A stretch of DNA of 64,000 nt from Rheinheimera pacifica (GCF_024809855.1 NZ_JANUEM010000001.1:372001-436000); one strand, 5' to 3'. Positions 17,750 through 27,269 are shown, numbered from the stretch's first letter. Numbers and translations: made by a program. The notes: generated by a model not told the origin, from the sequence alone.

Positions 17750-19591
17750 ATGAGCAGTAACTTTTTTGCCCAGCAGGATTTAGCCCGGCGTAATACCCGT
17801 ATTTTAGTGGTGTTGTTTACGCTGGCGGTACTGCTATTGCTAACGCTAACCAACGTTATTACCCTGATTAGTTTAGGTTTTGTTGACCCTGCTTTTTTAT
17901 CATCATCCCTGCAGTGGCGAACCCTGCCATGGGATTTGGTTGGCTGGGTTAGTTTTATCGTACTGGCTGCCGTAACCATAGCCGTATTGTTTAAATGGCA
18001 GCAGCTAAAGGCTGGCGGTAGAGCTGTAGCCGAGTCACTTGGTGGTATACGGTTACTACCCGACAGCCAGGACCCGCTGCAAAGGCGCTTACTTAATGTA
18101 GTTGAAGAAATGGCTCTGGCTGCCAATACACCGGTGCCACCGGTATATTTACTGCCCGAACAAGGTATTAATGCCTTTGCCGCAGGTTACAGCCCGGCAG
18201 ATGCAGTGATTGGTGTTACCCAGGGCTGCCTCGAACACTTAAACCGCGAAGAATTGCAGGGCGTTATAGCACACGAATTCAGCCATATTTTAAACGGCGA
18301 TATGCGGATGAATATCCGTCTTATTGCCATCTTAAACGGTATTCTGTTTCTCGGGCATATTGGTTACTACATGCTGCGCGGTAGCAGCAGAGCCGGCGCC
18401 ATACGCGCCAGTAGCCGCTCATCCGGCAACAGTAAAAATAATGGCGGCGGTATAGTGCTGTTAGCACTGGGTTTAGTGGTAATAGGTTATGTAGGCTCTT
18501 TTTTTGGCAATCTGATTAAAGCTGCAGTGAGCCGCCAGCGCGAATTTCTGGCAGATGCCTCTGCTGTACAGTTTACCCGCAACCCGCGCGGTATAGCCGG
18601 TGCGTTAAAAGCTATTGGCAGCCATAGCAGCTCAAGTAAAATAAAAAACCAGAATGCCGATGAAAACAGCCATCTGTTTTTTGGTGAAGCAATAAGCCGC
18701 TGGGCCTCTATTTTTGCTACTCACCCACCACTGTCCACGCGGATAAAACGGCTGGAACCACACTGGAACGGCAAATACCCCACTGCACGCCCTGCACAAA
18801 CTGCAGTTGATGCCAGCGCCAGCACCACGGATGCCAAGCCCACTAATGCTGAGCGCTTGCAACAGGCTTTACCTTTACTATTGCTACACAGCAGCCGCCA
18901 AACAGAACCCGCCACGGCACTGGTATGTTGTTTACTGCTGCAGCAAGATCACGATATCCGCCAAAACCAATTAAGGCTGATTAAAGAGCTGGGGTCTGCC
19001 AGTTTTTTGCAACAAACCGATCAGTTGTGTGACAGTGTGGCAAGCCTTGATGCGCTGCAACAGGTACAGCTATTGCAGCGGTTGATCCCGGCGCTGAAAA
19101 CCTTATCCGAAAGCAAATTCCGCCAGTTTGAGCAATTATTGCAGGCACTGATGCACGCCGCTGGTGCTGTGGATATCAGTAGCTGGCTGGCCCGGGAATT
19201 TGTAGAACACAGCGTGGCTGTGCAATTTGACCCGGACCAGATAAACCGTAAATACTCAGGTAAAACCCTGGCCCAACTGGCACCTGCAGTAAGCTCACTG
19301 CTCTCCCTGGTAAGCCAGGTTGCCGGTGACGCAGCCAAGCAACAACAAGCCTGGCAGGCTGCTATTGCCACACTGCCTTTTACCGCAGACAACATAAAGC
19401 CCGACTTCAACTTTCCCAACCTGAGCATGCAGTTACCGCAGTTGCTCGCACTGGCGCCTCAGCAAAAACAACAGCTGTGGCAAGCTATTGAAGCTGGTGT
19501 AAAGGCCGATAAACTGCTTTTAACTGAAGAGCAGGCATTATTGCTGGCATTGGCGCTGTTACTGGAAATACCCTACCAGAGCGAAACGTAA
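17750..19591 (+). CDS. M48 family metallopeptidase with large C-terminal extension
   Basis: A 613-residue membrane protease. Two transmembrane helices (about residues 20-40 and 62-84) precede the M48 domain, whose zinc motif HEFSH is at residues 175-179; a further hydrophobic hairpin (about 188-205 and 236-255) separates it from the third ligand region REFLADASAVQFTRNP at about 264-279. After about residue 345 there is a ~270-residue Gln/Leu-rich helical extension without a recognised domain, which is not found in HtpX. With LemA upstream, it is the LemA-associated M48 type. It probably cleaves damaged or unassembled membrane proteins. Confidence 0.88.
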   Translation: MSSNFFAQQDLARRNTRILVVLFTLAVLLLLTLTNVITLISLGFVDPAFLSSSLQWRTLPWDLVGWVSFIVLAAVTIAVLFKWQQLKAGGRAVAESLGGIRLLPDSQDPLQRRLLNVVEEMALAANTPVPPVYLLPEQGINAFAAGYSPADAVIGVTQGCLEHLNREELQGVIAHEFSHILNGDMRMNIRLIAILNGILFLGHIGYYMLRGSSRAGAIRASSRSSGNSKNNGGGIVLLALGLVVIGYVGSFFGNLIKAAVSRQREFLADASAVQFTRNPRGIAGALKAIGSHSSSSKIKNQNADENSHLFFGEAISRWASIFATHPPLSTRIKRLEPHWNGKYPTARPAQTAVDASASTTDAKPTNAERLQQALPLLLLHSSRQTEPATALVCCLLLQQDHDIRQNQLRLIKELGSASFLQQTDQLCDSVASLDALQQVQLLQRLIPALKTLSESKFRQFEQLLQALMHAAGAVDISSWLAREFVEHSVAVQFDPDQINRKYSGKTLAQLAPAVSSLLSLVSQVAGDAAKQQQAWQAAIATLPFTADNIKPDFNFPNLSMQLPQLLALAPQQKQQLWQAIEAGVKADKLLLTEEQALLLALALLLEIPYQSET

Positions 19592-19600
19592 TTTACCGCT

Positions 19601-19634
19601 GATAATGGCAATATCAGCCGGTATTGCCATTATC
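19601..19634. terminator. Strong 13-bp hairpin after the M48 gene
   Basis: GATAATGGCAATA (19601-19613) and TATTGCCATTATC (19622-19634) are perfectly complementary with an 8-base loop. It lies 10 bp after the lemA-M48 stop codon. No T-run follows, so it may stabilise the 3' end or act as a weak terminator. Confidence 0.55.
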
Positions 19635-19706
19635 ATTACCGTTCGCCCTTTAGCATCTGCTTAATTTCAGGTAAAATTAGCGGCCATTTTTCAGCAGGAA
19701 AACGTC

Positions 19707-20171
19707 ATGACCGATAATCGATTATTTTTGATGTACGATACGTCATTTGACGAGATGGATGCTGAGGGCAGCCCGAGTTTTGGCTATGTATTGCTGTTTA
19801 ACAGCGAAGATGCCGAACAATATCAGGTAGGTGAAAACCCGTCATGCCCGGCCGTATCTATGATGTTTACCGATCATGCCGATGGCGCTATCAGTGGCGA
19901 TTTACTCGGCTGGGCCCACCTGGATGCCGACATCTTCCAGCAATTCCCACTAGGCCATTTTTTATTATTAATGGAACAAGCCGCTCAGGTTGCCATTAAT
20001 GCCTACCGCCAGGTTGGCCAGGTACCCGATCGCTTAATCGCCCAACATTTGGGTGATGAAGAACTGATCCAGTTCGATGTGCAATTTAATGATCTGCAGC
20101 TGAATGAACAACAAAACGAACAGCAACTGGCACAGCAGTTGATGTCTGGCCGCCCCTATCTCGACTCGTAG
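19707..20171 (+). CDS. Hypothetical acidic protein
   Basis: A 154-residue soluble, acidic protein with no signal peptide or membrane segment. I do not recognise a family. Visible features are the N-terminal FLMYDTSFDEMDAEG, a central block FPLGHFLLLMEQAAQVAINAYRQ that should be an amphipathic helix, and a Gln/Asn/Glu-rich C-terminal part. AGGAAA 8 bases before the ATG supports the start. Codon use resembles neighbours and the frame is uninterrupted, so it is likely a real gene. It stands alone between the M48 operon and the HDOD gene. Confidence 0.6.
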   Translation: MTDNRLFLMYDTSFDEMDAEGSPSFGYVLLFNSEDAEQYQVGENPSCPAVSMMFTDHADGAISGDLLGWAHLDADIFQQFPLGHFLLLMEQAAQVAINAYRQVGQVPDRLIAQHLGDEELIQFDVQFNDLQLNEQQNEQQLAQQLMSGRPYLDS

Positions 20172-20276
20172 CAGACATAGTAACGGCAATAAATACCCTA
20201 AAACTATTTTGCATTTCCCCCTAACGGCTTTTACTATTAGCCGCTGGGTTGGCAGTTTGTTACCGGAGAAGGTGTT

Positions 20277-21149
20277 ATGGCGCATGCCATTGATATGTCA
20301 GCAATTGAACAAGCGTTAGATGGCTTTACCATACCACCGCAACCGGAGATCCTGCAGCATATTCAGCAACAGCTGGATTTGCCTGAGCCTAACATTAAAC
20401 GTATCGCGGCGCTGATAAACCTGGATATCGGTATTGCCGGCTTTACGTTAAAAGTAGTGAACTCCGCTTTTTTCGGCCTGCGGCACAAAATTACCTCTGT
20501 AGAGCATGCCTGCAAATTTCTTGGCGTGAGCCGGGTATTAAAACTGGTGCGCAGCGTACTAGTGCGCTTTACCCTGTCGGAAGGACGGGATGATAAATTC
20601 AGCTTAAAATTGTGGTCCAGCGCTTTGCAAACCGGCAATATTGCCATGACACTAGCCAAGCATTTTAACTTCAGCCAGGACATTCAGGACGACTGCTACA
20701 GTCTGGGTTTGTTTCATAACGCCGGTATTGCCCTTATTCAACAGCAGGTAAGTAACTACGAACAATTAATGCAGCAAGGCCTGCAGCAGGGCCGCGGTTA
20801 CAGTGAAATTGAAGAACAGTATTTTCATACCTGCCATGAGGTAGTGGGTTATCTGGTAGCCCAGTCATGGGGTTTAACGCCAGAGCTGTGTAATGTTATT
20901 GCTTATCATCACAGCCCGGCACTGATGCTGGAAAGCGACAGCGAACTGGAAAAGCAGCTGTTTGCACTGTTAAAACTGGCAGAGCACTTCAGTGGCGAAA
21001 GCCGCCAGCTGTTTAATATTACGCTGGACCCGGAATGGGAGCTGCATAAAAGCGCTATTCTCGAAGTGTTGGATATGGAACCGTTGCAGTTGCCTGAACT
21101 GGCAGAATTGCTGCACCGCCAACAGATCAACACCATTTACTCTGTCTGA
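20277..21149 (+). CDS. HDOD domain-containing signalling protein
   Basis: A 290-residue protein of which residues about 15-230 are an HDOD domain: LPEPNIKRIAALINLDIGIAGFTLKVVNSAFFGL is the conserved start, and GLFHNAGIALI followed by AYHHSPAL mark the degenerate HD site. HDOD proteins lack the full metal-binding HD pair and act as scaffolds in c-di-GMP or motility signalling. GGAGAAGG lies 6 bases before the ATG. dusC starts 14 bp after its stop, so the two may share a transcript without functional relation. Confidence 0.87.
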   Translation: MAHAIDMSAIEQALDGFTIPPQPEILQHIQQQLDLPEPNIKRIAALINLDIGIAGFTLKVVNSAFFGLRHKITSVEHACKFLGVSRVLKLVRSVLVRFTLSEGRDDKFSLKLWSSALQTGNIAMTLAKHFNFSQDIQDDCYSLGLFHNAGIALIQQQVSNYEQLMQQGLQQGRGYSEIEEQYFHTCHEVVGYLVAQSWGLTPELCNVIAYHHSPALMLESDSELEKQLFALLKLAEHFSGESRQLFNITLDPEWELHKSAILEVLDMEPLQLPELAELLHRQQINTIYSV

Positions 21150-21163
21150 CCGACCCAAAGCTG

Positions 21164-22114
21164 ATGCAAATTATACTGGCGCCGATGGAAGGCGTAGTCG
21201 ATCATCTTATGCGCGATATGCTAACGCGCATTGGCGGCTACGACTTATGTATTACCGAGTTTATCCGCATAGTCGATCAAAAATTACCAGCCCGGGTTTT
21301 TACCCGCTTTTGCCCTGAGCTGCAAAACGGCGGCAGAACCTTTGCCGGTACGCCGGTAAGGGTACAGTTGCTGGGGCAAGACCCAAACTGGCTGGCCGAA
21401 AATGCCGTGCGAGCAGTAGAACTGGGCTCGCCAGGGGTTGATTTAAACTTTGGTTGCCCGGCTAAAGCAGTAAACAAAAGCCGTGGTGGTGCTGTGCTGC
21501 TAAAAGAAACCGAGCAACTGTACCGTATAGTTAAAGCGGTGCGTGATGCTGTGCCTACGCAGTTTCCTGTCAGTGCCAAAATTCGCCTCGGCTATGACGA
21601 CACCAGCCTAACGCTGGCCAATGCAGCTGCTATTGCCAGTGCTGGCGCCAGCATGCTTACCGTGCATGCCCGTACCAAAAGTGACGGTTACCGGCCACCG
21701 GCTTACTGGCCATGGATAGCAAAAATTAAACAACAAACAGCTATTCCGCTGGTGGCAAACGGTGAGATTTGGAATGCCGCCGATGCTGCGTTGTGCCAGC
21801 AACAGGCCGATTGCAGCGACATTATGCTCGGCCGTGGCGCACTGGCCATGCCAAACCTGGCACAAAGTATCCGTACCGGCGTAGCTGCTATGCCCTGGCC
21901 GCAGGTACTGGAGCTGCTGATGCGCTACTCTGAATTTGAGATCAGCGGTGACAAAGGCCAGTATTATGCTAACCGTATTAAACAGTGGTTCAGCTATTTA
22001 AAGTTGCAATACCCGCAAGCGGCTGACTTATTTCAACAACTACGGCTGTTGCGTAAAAGCAGCGACATTCTGGCGACATTAAATCAGGCATTGTTGCACA
22101 GCCAGCAAGCTTAG
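21164..22114 (+). CDS. dusC: tRNA-dihydrouridine(16) synthase
   Basis: A 316-residue FMN-dependent TIM-barrel enzyme that reduces uridine 16 in the tRNA D-loop. LAPMEGVVDHLMRDML at the N-terminus, YDLCITEFIRIVDQ, and FCPELQNGGRT...VRVQLLGQDP are DusC-type signatures distinguishing it from DusA and DusB. The catalytic Cys is in FGCPAKAVN near residue 98; HARTKSDGYRPP and ANGEIW are FMN/RNA contacts. Length matches E. coli DusC (315). Confidence 0.94.
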   Translation: MQIILAPMEGVVDHLMRDMLTRIGGYDLCITEFIRIVDQKLPARVFTRFCPELQNGGRTFAGTPVRVQLLGQDPNWLAENAVRAVELGSPGVDLNFGCPAKAVNKSRGGAVLLKETEQLYRIVKAVRDAVPTQFPVSAKIRLGYDDTSLTLANAAAIASAGASMLTVHARTKSDGYRPPAYWPWIAKIKQQTAIPLVANGEIWNAADAALCQQQADCSDIMLGRGALAMPNLAQSIRTGVAAMPWPQVLELLMRYSEFEISGDKGQYYANRIKQWFSYLKLQYPQAADLFQQLRLLRKSSDILATLNQALLHSQQA

Positions 22115-22182
22115 AGTGTTTTGACGCAAAGTTTTTTATAAAGGCTATACTCCTCAGACAGTTAGTTTAAGGAGTGTGCTTT

Positions 22183-23310
22183 ATGCCAATACAGGTTGCC
22201 GTGCTGAAGGAAAGCCGGCCACACGAAAAACGTGTTGCCATGGTGCCCGCCGTGGCAGATAAGTTGAGTAAACTGGGCTGCAGGATCAGCCTGCTCAGCG
22301 GCGCAGGCCTTAGCAGCAAATTACCCGACAGCGCCTATACTGCAGTGCATTTTGTTAATACAGAGCAAGAGCTGCTGGCAACAGCCAATATAGTGCTGTC
22401 AGTACAGCCCCCTACCACTGAGCAAATTAACCTGATGCCACCCGGCTGTATTTTGCTTAGCTTTGTTTATCCACACAAAGAACCCGACCTTACCCGTTTA
22501 CTGCGCGATAAGCACATAACCTGCTTTGCTATGGAGCAGGTACCACGTATCAGCCGTGCTCAGGCCATGGATGCGCTATCGTCGCAGGCGGCATTAGCCG
22601 GTTACTATGGCGCACTACTCGGGGCCACTAAGCTGGCGCGCATTTTACCGATGATGACTACCGCCGTGGGCTCAATCCGCCCGGCACGCTGTTTGGTAAT
22701 GGGCCTCGGTGTAGCCGGTTTGCAAGCCTTAGCCACTGCCCGGCGTTTAGGGGCAATAACGGAAGGCTATGACGTGCGGCCAGAAACCAAGGAGCAGGCG
22801 GAATCTTTAGGCGCCAAATTTGTTGATACCGGCGTTGATGCCCGCGGTGAGGGTGGCTATGCCCGCGAGTTAACGCAACAAGAGAAAGACAAAATTGCCA
22901 GCGTAGTAACCCGGCATATTCAGCAGGCCGATATTGTTATTACTACGGCAGCTATACCCGGTCGGCCCTCACCGAAGCTGATTAGCAAAACCCAGGTTGA
23001 CGGCATGAAACCAGGCGCCGTGATCATTGATTTAGCCGCTGAAGGTGGTGGCAACTGCGAATACAGCATACCGGGTGAAACCTTAGAACAAGGCCTGGCA
23101 ACGATAATGGCACCGTTAAATGTACCTTCTATGCTGGCAGAACATGCCTCAGAGCTATACGCCAAGAATCTGCTGAATTTACTGCAGCTGTTTATTGCAG
23201 ATGGCGAAATTAAACTGGATTGGGATGACGAAGTTCAGGCAAAAACCATACTGACACATCAGGGTGAGATCAAACCGGCAGCAGTAAAAACTGCGCTGGA
23301 ACAACAATAA
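22183..23310 (+). CDS. pntAA: NAD(P) transhydrogenase alpha-1 subunit (NAD-binding)
   Basis: The start is the ATG at 22183 (MPIQVAV), 8 bases after AAGGAG; a GTG nine bases upstream overlaps the ribosome site. The 375-residue cytoplasmic subunit binds NAD(H) (dI component). KESRPHEKRVAMVP at the N-terminus and the Rossmann motif GLGVAGLQALATARRLGA (about residues 175-192) are family signatures; the mobile loop near YARELTQQEKD follows. The alpha chain is split: this gene lacks the C-terminal membrane part, which is encoded next. Together the three genes couple hydride transfer from NADH to NADP with proton entry. Confidence 0.94.
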   Translation: MPIQVAVLKESRPHEKRVAMVPAVADKLSKLGCRISLLSGAGLSSKLPDSAYTAVHFVNTEQELLATANIVLSVQPPTTEQINLMPPGCILLSFVYPHKEPDLTRLLRDKHITCFAMEQVPRISRAQAMDALSSQAALAGYYGALLGATKLARILPMMTTAVGSIRPARCLVMGLGVAGLQALATARRLGAITEGYDVRPETKEQAESLGAKFVDTGVDARGEGGYARELTQQEKDKIASVVTRHIQQADIVITTAAIPGRPSPKLISKTQVDGMKPGAVIIDLAAEGGGNCEYSIPGETLEQGLATIMAPLNVPSMLAEHASELYAKNLLNLLQLFIADGEIKLDWDDEVQAKTILTHQGEIKPAAVKTALEQQ

Positions 23311-23335
23311 CACAGCATTATTTTTGGGGAGCATT

Positions 23336-23650
23336 ATGGACTACACCACCACTATATTAACCGGCTTTGTCGCGCTATATATTTTTATGCTGGCTGCATT
23401 TACCGGTTTTGAAATTATCGGCCGCGTACCGGCTATTTTGCACACACCACTGATGTCCGGCTCTAACTTTATTCACGGCATTGTGGTGGTTGGCGCGCTG
23501 TGGGCATTGCTAAATGCCAGCTCATTACCCGAGCAGATCATCGGTTTTCTTGGCGTACTGTTAGGTGCAGGCAATGCTGCCGGTGGTTATGTGGTAACCG
23601 AGCGCATGCTGCAAATGTTTAAACCGTCCGGCAAAACCAACAAGGAGTAA
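23336..23650 (+). CDS. pntAB: NAD(P) transhydrogenase alpha-2 subunit (membrane)
   Basis: The start ATG at 23336 (MDYTTT) follows GGGGAG; the 23324 start lies inside that site. The 104-residue protein has three to four hydrophobic helices (about residues 7-27, 41-62, 65-85) and corresponds to the C-terminal membrane segment of fused PntA. MSGSNFIHGIVVVGAL and GNAAGGYVVTERML are characteristic. It forms part of the proton channel with PntB. It sits 25 bp after pntAA and 3 bp before pntB. Confidence 0.92.
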   Translation: MDYTTTILTGFVALYIFMLAAFTGFEIIGRVPAILHTPLMSGSNFIHGIVVVGALWALLNASSLPEQIIGFLGVLLGAGNAAGGYVVTERMLQMFKPSGKTNKE

Positions 23651-23653
23651 GGC

Positions 23654-25072
23654 ATGAACGCAGCTTTACTCATCGACAGCAGCTATTTTATTGCCGCTTT
23701 TTTGTTTATTTACGGTTTAAAGCGTATGTCGTCTCCCCTTACTGCCCGCTCAGGTATTGTGGTTGCCGGTGCCGGTATGGTACTGGCCGTGCTGGCCAGC
23801 TTTTTGTATACGCTGGATGTTAACGAGGCGGCCAAGCCGCATCTTAGCACTAACCTGACACTGGCACTGATTGCCCTGGCTCTGGGCCTGGGCTGGGCCT
23901 GGCGTAGCGGTAAAAAAGTAGCAATGACTGACATGCCGCAAATGGTAGCACTGTATAACGGTATGGGCGGCGGTGCAGCAGCGGCGATTGCCGCCATAGA
24001 GCTGATTGGCTACAAAACTCACGGCACTGTGTCACTAAGCCTGGCTGTGCTGGGCGGGCTAATTGGCGCTGTTGCGTTATCCGGCTCGCTTATCGCCTGG
24101 GCTAAACTGGATGGCCGTATCAATAAAACCCTGCGTTTTGGTGCCTTGCAACTGGTAAACGGCAGTCTGTTATTCGTGTTGCTGGCCATTGGCGCTTACA
24201 TTATCTGGCATGGCGGCATGGTTAGCTGGCCGGTATTTGCTATCTTTTTTGCGTTAGCACTGATTTACGGCGTAATGATGACCATGCCGATTGGCGGCGC
24301 CGATATGCCGGTGGTTATTTCGTTGTACAACGCCTTTACCGGCTTAGCTGTTGGCTTTGAAGGCTATGTACTGAATAACCCGGCACTGATGATAGCCGGT
24401 ATGGTGGTCGGCTCGGCAGGCTCCTTACTTACCCTACTGATGGCCAAAGCGATGAACCGCTCAGTGGCCAATGTACTGTTTTCTAATTTTGGTGCCGTTA
24501 GCGAAGAAGCCCAGGGCGATATTACCGGTAGCCAGAAACCGGTTGATGCCAGCGACGCAGGTATTAATATGCGCTACGCCGGTAAAGTAATTATTGCACC
24601 TGGCTATGGCTTAGCCGTGGCGCAGGCACAACATAAACTGTACGAGCTGGTAAAACTGCTGCAGGACGCCGGGGTAGAAGTAAAATTTGCCATTCACCCG
24701 GTAGCAGGCCGCATGCCGGGCCATATGAATGTGTTGCTGGCTGAAGCCGGCGTACCATACGACATTATCTTTGATATGGAAGATATTAACGGCGAGTTTA
24801 AAGAAGCCGATGTAGCCATAGTCATTGGCGCCAATGACACAGTAAACCCGGCCGCCCGCAGCAATAAAAGCTCGCCGATTTACGGCATGCCGGTATTAAA
24901 TGTTGATATGGCCAAACAGGTATACGTGGTAAAACGTGGCCAGGGTAAAGGTTATTCCGGCGTAGAAAACGCGCTGTTTTATGCCGATAACACGCAAATG
25001 ATATACGGCGATGCACAAAAGGTGATGGTAGCCATGATCCAGGCGATTAAATCACTGGGCGGCGGGCATTAA
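23654..25072 (+). CDS. pntB: NAD(P) transhydrogenase beta subunit
   Basis: A 472-residue protein with eight to nine transmembrane helices in the first ~270 residues and a C-terminal NADP(H)-binding Rossmann-like domain (about 290-472). Key elements are PQMVALYNGMGGGAAA, ADMPVVISLYNAFTGLAVG, the nucleotide loop IAPGYGLAVAQAQH (about 316-329) and VIGANDTVNPAAR, with KRGQGKGYSGVEN near the end. Together with PntAA/PntAB it makes NADPH at the expense of the proton gradient. Its TAA stop overlaps the stop of the convergent mocR gene in a TTAA palindrome. Confidence 0.95.
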   Translation: MNAALLIDSSYFIAAFLFIYGLKRMSSPLTARSGIVVAGAGMVLAVLASFLYTLDVNEAAKPHLSTNLTLALIALALGLGWAWRSGKKVAMTDMPQMVALYNGMGGGAAAAIAAIELIGYKTHGTVSLSLAVLGGLIGAVALSGSLIAWAKLDGRINKTLRFGALQLVNGSLLFVLLAIGAYIIWHGGMVSWPVFAIFFALALIYGVMMTMPIGGADMPVVISLYNAFTGLAVGFEGYVLNNPALMIAGMVVGSAGSLLTLLMAKAMNRSVANVLFSNFGAVSEEAQGDITGSQKPVDASDAGINMRYAGKVIIAPGYGLAVAQAQHKLYELVKLLQDAGVEVKFAIHPVAGRMPGHMNVLLAEAGVPYDIIFDMEDINGEFKEADVAIVIGANDTVNPAARSNKSSPIYGMPVLNVDMAKQVYVVKRGQGKGYSGVENALFYADNTQMIYGDAQKVMVAMIQAIKSLGGGH

Positions 25073-26523
25073 CCGGTACCGTTAAATCTTTGCTGGTTTA
25101 GCTGCTGTTGGCACAACTGCCCAAGTGTTTGTAATGCCCGCTCCAGCCGTGCATCCTGTGCTACTGCACAGTTTAAGCGGATAAAATTACCGTAGCGTGC
25201 TTTACCGGCCGGTGCGGTGGGCGAAAATATGGTGCCTGGCGCTATGCTGATTTTTTCTGCCAGCGCCTGCTGTGTTAACAGATAAGCATCTGTGCCTTGT
25301 GGCAGCTCTACCCAGAGTACAAAACCGCCCTGTGGCTGGCTAACGCGGGTGCCAGGTGGAAACAAGCGGCCAATACTGCTGCTGATACGCTGCACCGCCG
25401 CTTCATACTGCGGCCGTACCTGACGCAAATGCCGCTCATACTGGCCGCTTTGCAACAGCTTTGCCACCGCCAATTGTGGCAAAGCTGCCGTACTTATATT
25501 ACTGATAAATTTCAGGTATTCGAGCTTCGCGGTATGTTTGGGCGCTATTACCCAGCCCAGGCGTAAATCCGGCGACAGGGTTTTAGAAAAAGTGCTGCAG
25601 TAAAAAATATCCTGCTTTGGCGCCAGCGCCAGAAAGCTGCCGGGCCGAGGTCCGGTAAAGCCTAAATCGCCATAGGTATCATCTTCTATCAGTGCTATGC
25701 CACGCTTTGCCAGCAATTGTACTATGCGCTTTTTATTGCTGTCCGGGATCAGGCTGCCCAATGGGTTACTGTAGTTGGCAATCAGCACACAGGCCTTTAC
25801 CGGCCACTGCTCAAGGGCCTGCTCCAGTACGTCAGGTGCCATGCCGGTTTGCACGTCGGTGGGCAGTGCCAGCGCTTTTAAACCAGCAGCTTCCAGCGCC
25901 TGTAGCAGGCCATAAAACGCCGGTGACTCTATCACGACCACATCGCCAGGCTGAGTTACGGCCTTTAAACTCAGCATCAGCGCTTCCTGGCAGCCATTGG
26001 TAATAATGACATCGTCCTGCGATACCACAGCACCCTGTAACGCCATACGCCGGGCAATTTCATGGCGTAGTTCGGCTGCGCCGCGGCTGGCTTCATAGCG
26101 CATTAAGCGCGCCGGTTCAGTTTTAATTACCTGTTGCAGCACTTTTTGTAGCGCGTGTTGTGGCAGATAAACCGCCGCCGGTACAGCAGCACCTAAGCGC
26201 ATGTAAGCCGGATCGGCTGCGGCCTTAGACAACGACAAAGCTATCTGCTGGCTACAAACAGTAACGGGCCCGGCCACTTGCTGTAGTGTGCTACTAAGTG
26301 CCGGAGGCTGATAACGTGGTTTAACAAAATAACCGCTGCGACTACTGGCCTGTAAATAGCCGTCGGCCTCCAGCCGCCGGTAACTTGCCACCACGGTAGA
26401 CACACTTACGGCCCGGCGTTTGGCCAGCTCACGCACACCCGGCAGGCGGTCACCGCAGCCATATTGGCCCTGCTCTATTTGTTGTTGCAGCTCGGCAGCC
26501 AGCTGTTGATAACGAAAACCCAC
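25069..26523 (-). CDS. MocR-type GntR regulator with aminotransferase-like domain
   Basis: A 484-residue fusion of an N-terminal GntR winged helix (about residues 1-70; YQQLAAELQQQIEQGQYGCGDRLPGVRELA and VSVSTVVASYRRLEADG) to a fold-type I aminotransferase-like domain (about 110-480). NGCQEAL, PAFYG, NYSNPLGS and STFSKTLSPDLRLGW carry the PLP site, with the Lys in FSKTL as Schiff-base residue. MocR proteins sense PLP or an amino-acid aldimine and bind direct DNA repeats. It lies 15 bp downstream of the lysE-type gene on the same strand and may control it; see the direct repeats at 27228-27269. Confidence 0.9.
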   Translation of the reverse strand: MGFRYQQLAAELQQQIEQGQYGCGDRLPGVRELAKRRAVSVSTVVASYRRLEADGYLQASSRSGYFVKPRYQPPALSSTLQQVAGPVTVCSQQIALSLSKAAADPAYMRLGAAVPAAVYLPQHALQKVLQQVIKTEPARLMRYEASRGAAELRHEIARRMALQGAVVSQDDVIITNGCQEALMLSLKAVTQPGDVVVIESPAFYGLLQALEAAGLKALALPTDVQTGMAPDVLEQALEQWPVKACVLIANYSNPLGSLIPDSNKKRIVQLLAKRGIALIEDDTYGDLGFTGPRPGSFLALAPKQDIFYCSTFSKTLSPDLRLGWVIAPKHTAKLEYLKFISNISTAALPQLAVAKLLQSGQYERHLRQVRPQYEAAVQRISSSIGRLFPPGTRVSQPQGGFVLWVELPQGTDAYLLTQQALAEKISIAPGTIFSPTAPAGKARYGNFIRLNCAVAQDARLERALQTLGQLCQQQLNQQRFNGTG

Positions 26524-26538
26524 ACGCCTTCCTTTTAC

Positions 26539-27144
26539 TTACCACTGCAATGCCTGCCACAACGGTGGCAGTACCGATAATGCCAGCAGAACGCCCATGG
26601 CCCGGTTAAACCAGCGCCGCTGCTCTGGTGCAGTTAGTAAGCGCTTTAAACCGGCGCCGAACATCAGCCAGCTAATGGTACAGGGCAACCCCACCAGCAA
26701 AAATACCAGTGCAATCAGCACTAATTGCTGCCAGTACACCCCCTGCAAGCTGGTAAAAGCTGCAATAGCACCGGTAATCATGACCCAGGCTTTGGCATTT
26801 ACCCACTGAAACAGCAACGCCTGGGTAAAACTCAGCGGTTTACTATTACCCGTTTCTATTTGCTTTGGCTCAGCACTGGCAATTTTCCACGCCAGATACA
26901 GCAAATATACCGAACCCACTAATTTTATTAGCTGGTGCAATAACGGTTGTTGCTGCAAGATCAGCCCAGCTCCCAACCCCACTGCCAGCAACATCAGTAA
27001 AAAACCCAGCTGAATACCGGCCAGATGGGCCAGGCTTTTTTGCACGCCATAATTAACGCCGGACGACATAATCATAATATTATTCGGCCCGGGTGTAATG
27101 CTGGTGGCAAAAGCAAAAAATACTAAGGTCCAGAATAACTCCAT
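26539..27144 (-). CDS. LysE/RhtB family amino-acid exporter
   Basis: A 201-residue inner-membrane protein with about six hydrophobic helices. The N-terminal TSITPGPNNIMIMSSGVNYG is the LysE/RhtB signature, and FQWVNAKAWVM with FLLVGLPCTISWLMFGAG are typical later blocks. Such proteins export amino acids or derivatives by proton antiport; the substrate cannot be told. It is the first gene of a two-gene unit with the MocR regulator, which argues that export responds to an amino acid or PLP-derived signal. Confidence 0.9.
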   Translation of the reverse strand: MELFWTLVFFAFATSITPGPNNIMIMSSGVNYGVQKSLAHLAGIQLGFLLMLLAVGLGAGLILQQQPLLHQLIKLVGSVYLLYLAWKIASAEPKQIETGNSKPLSFTQALLFQWVNAKAWVMITGAIAAFTSLQGVYWQQLVLIALVFLLVGLPCTISWLMFGAGLKRLLTAPEQRRWFNRAMGVLLALSVLPPLWQALQW

Positions 27145-27227
27145 GCTGCTTGTTCCTGTCTGCTTGCGTTAAGTCACCACAGTAACGCGGGCGCGTGGCA
27201 GAAAATATACACAGTGCCTTACAAAAT

Positions 27228-27269
27228 AAGCAGTACAGAGCAAATTAAAATGAAAGCAAAGCAGTACAG
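27228..27269. promoter_or_regulatory. Candidate MocR operator: 11-bp direct repeat, 31-bp period
   Basis: AAGCAGTACAG occurs at 27228-27238 and again at 27259-27269. The 31-bp centre-to-centre distance is about three helical turns, the arrangement used by MocR/GabR-type dimers, which bind direct repeats. The pair lies 84 bp or more upstream of the lysE-type start. Function is inferred. Confidence 0.45.
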
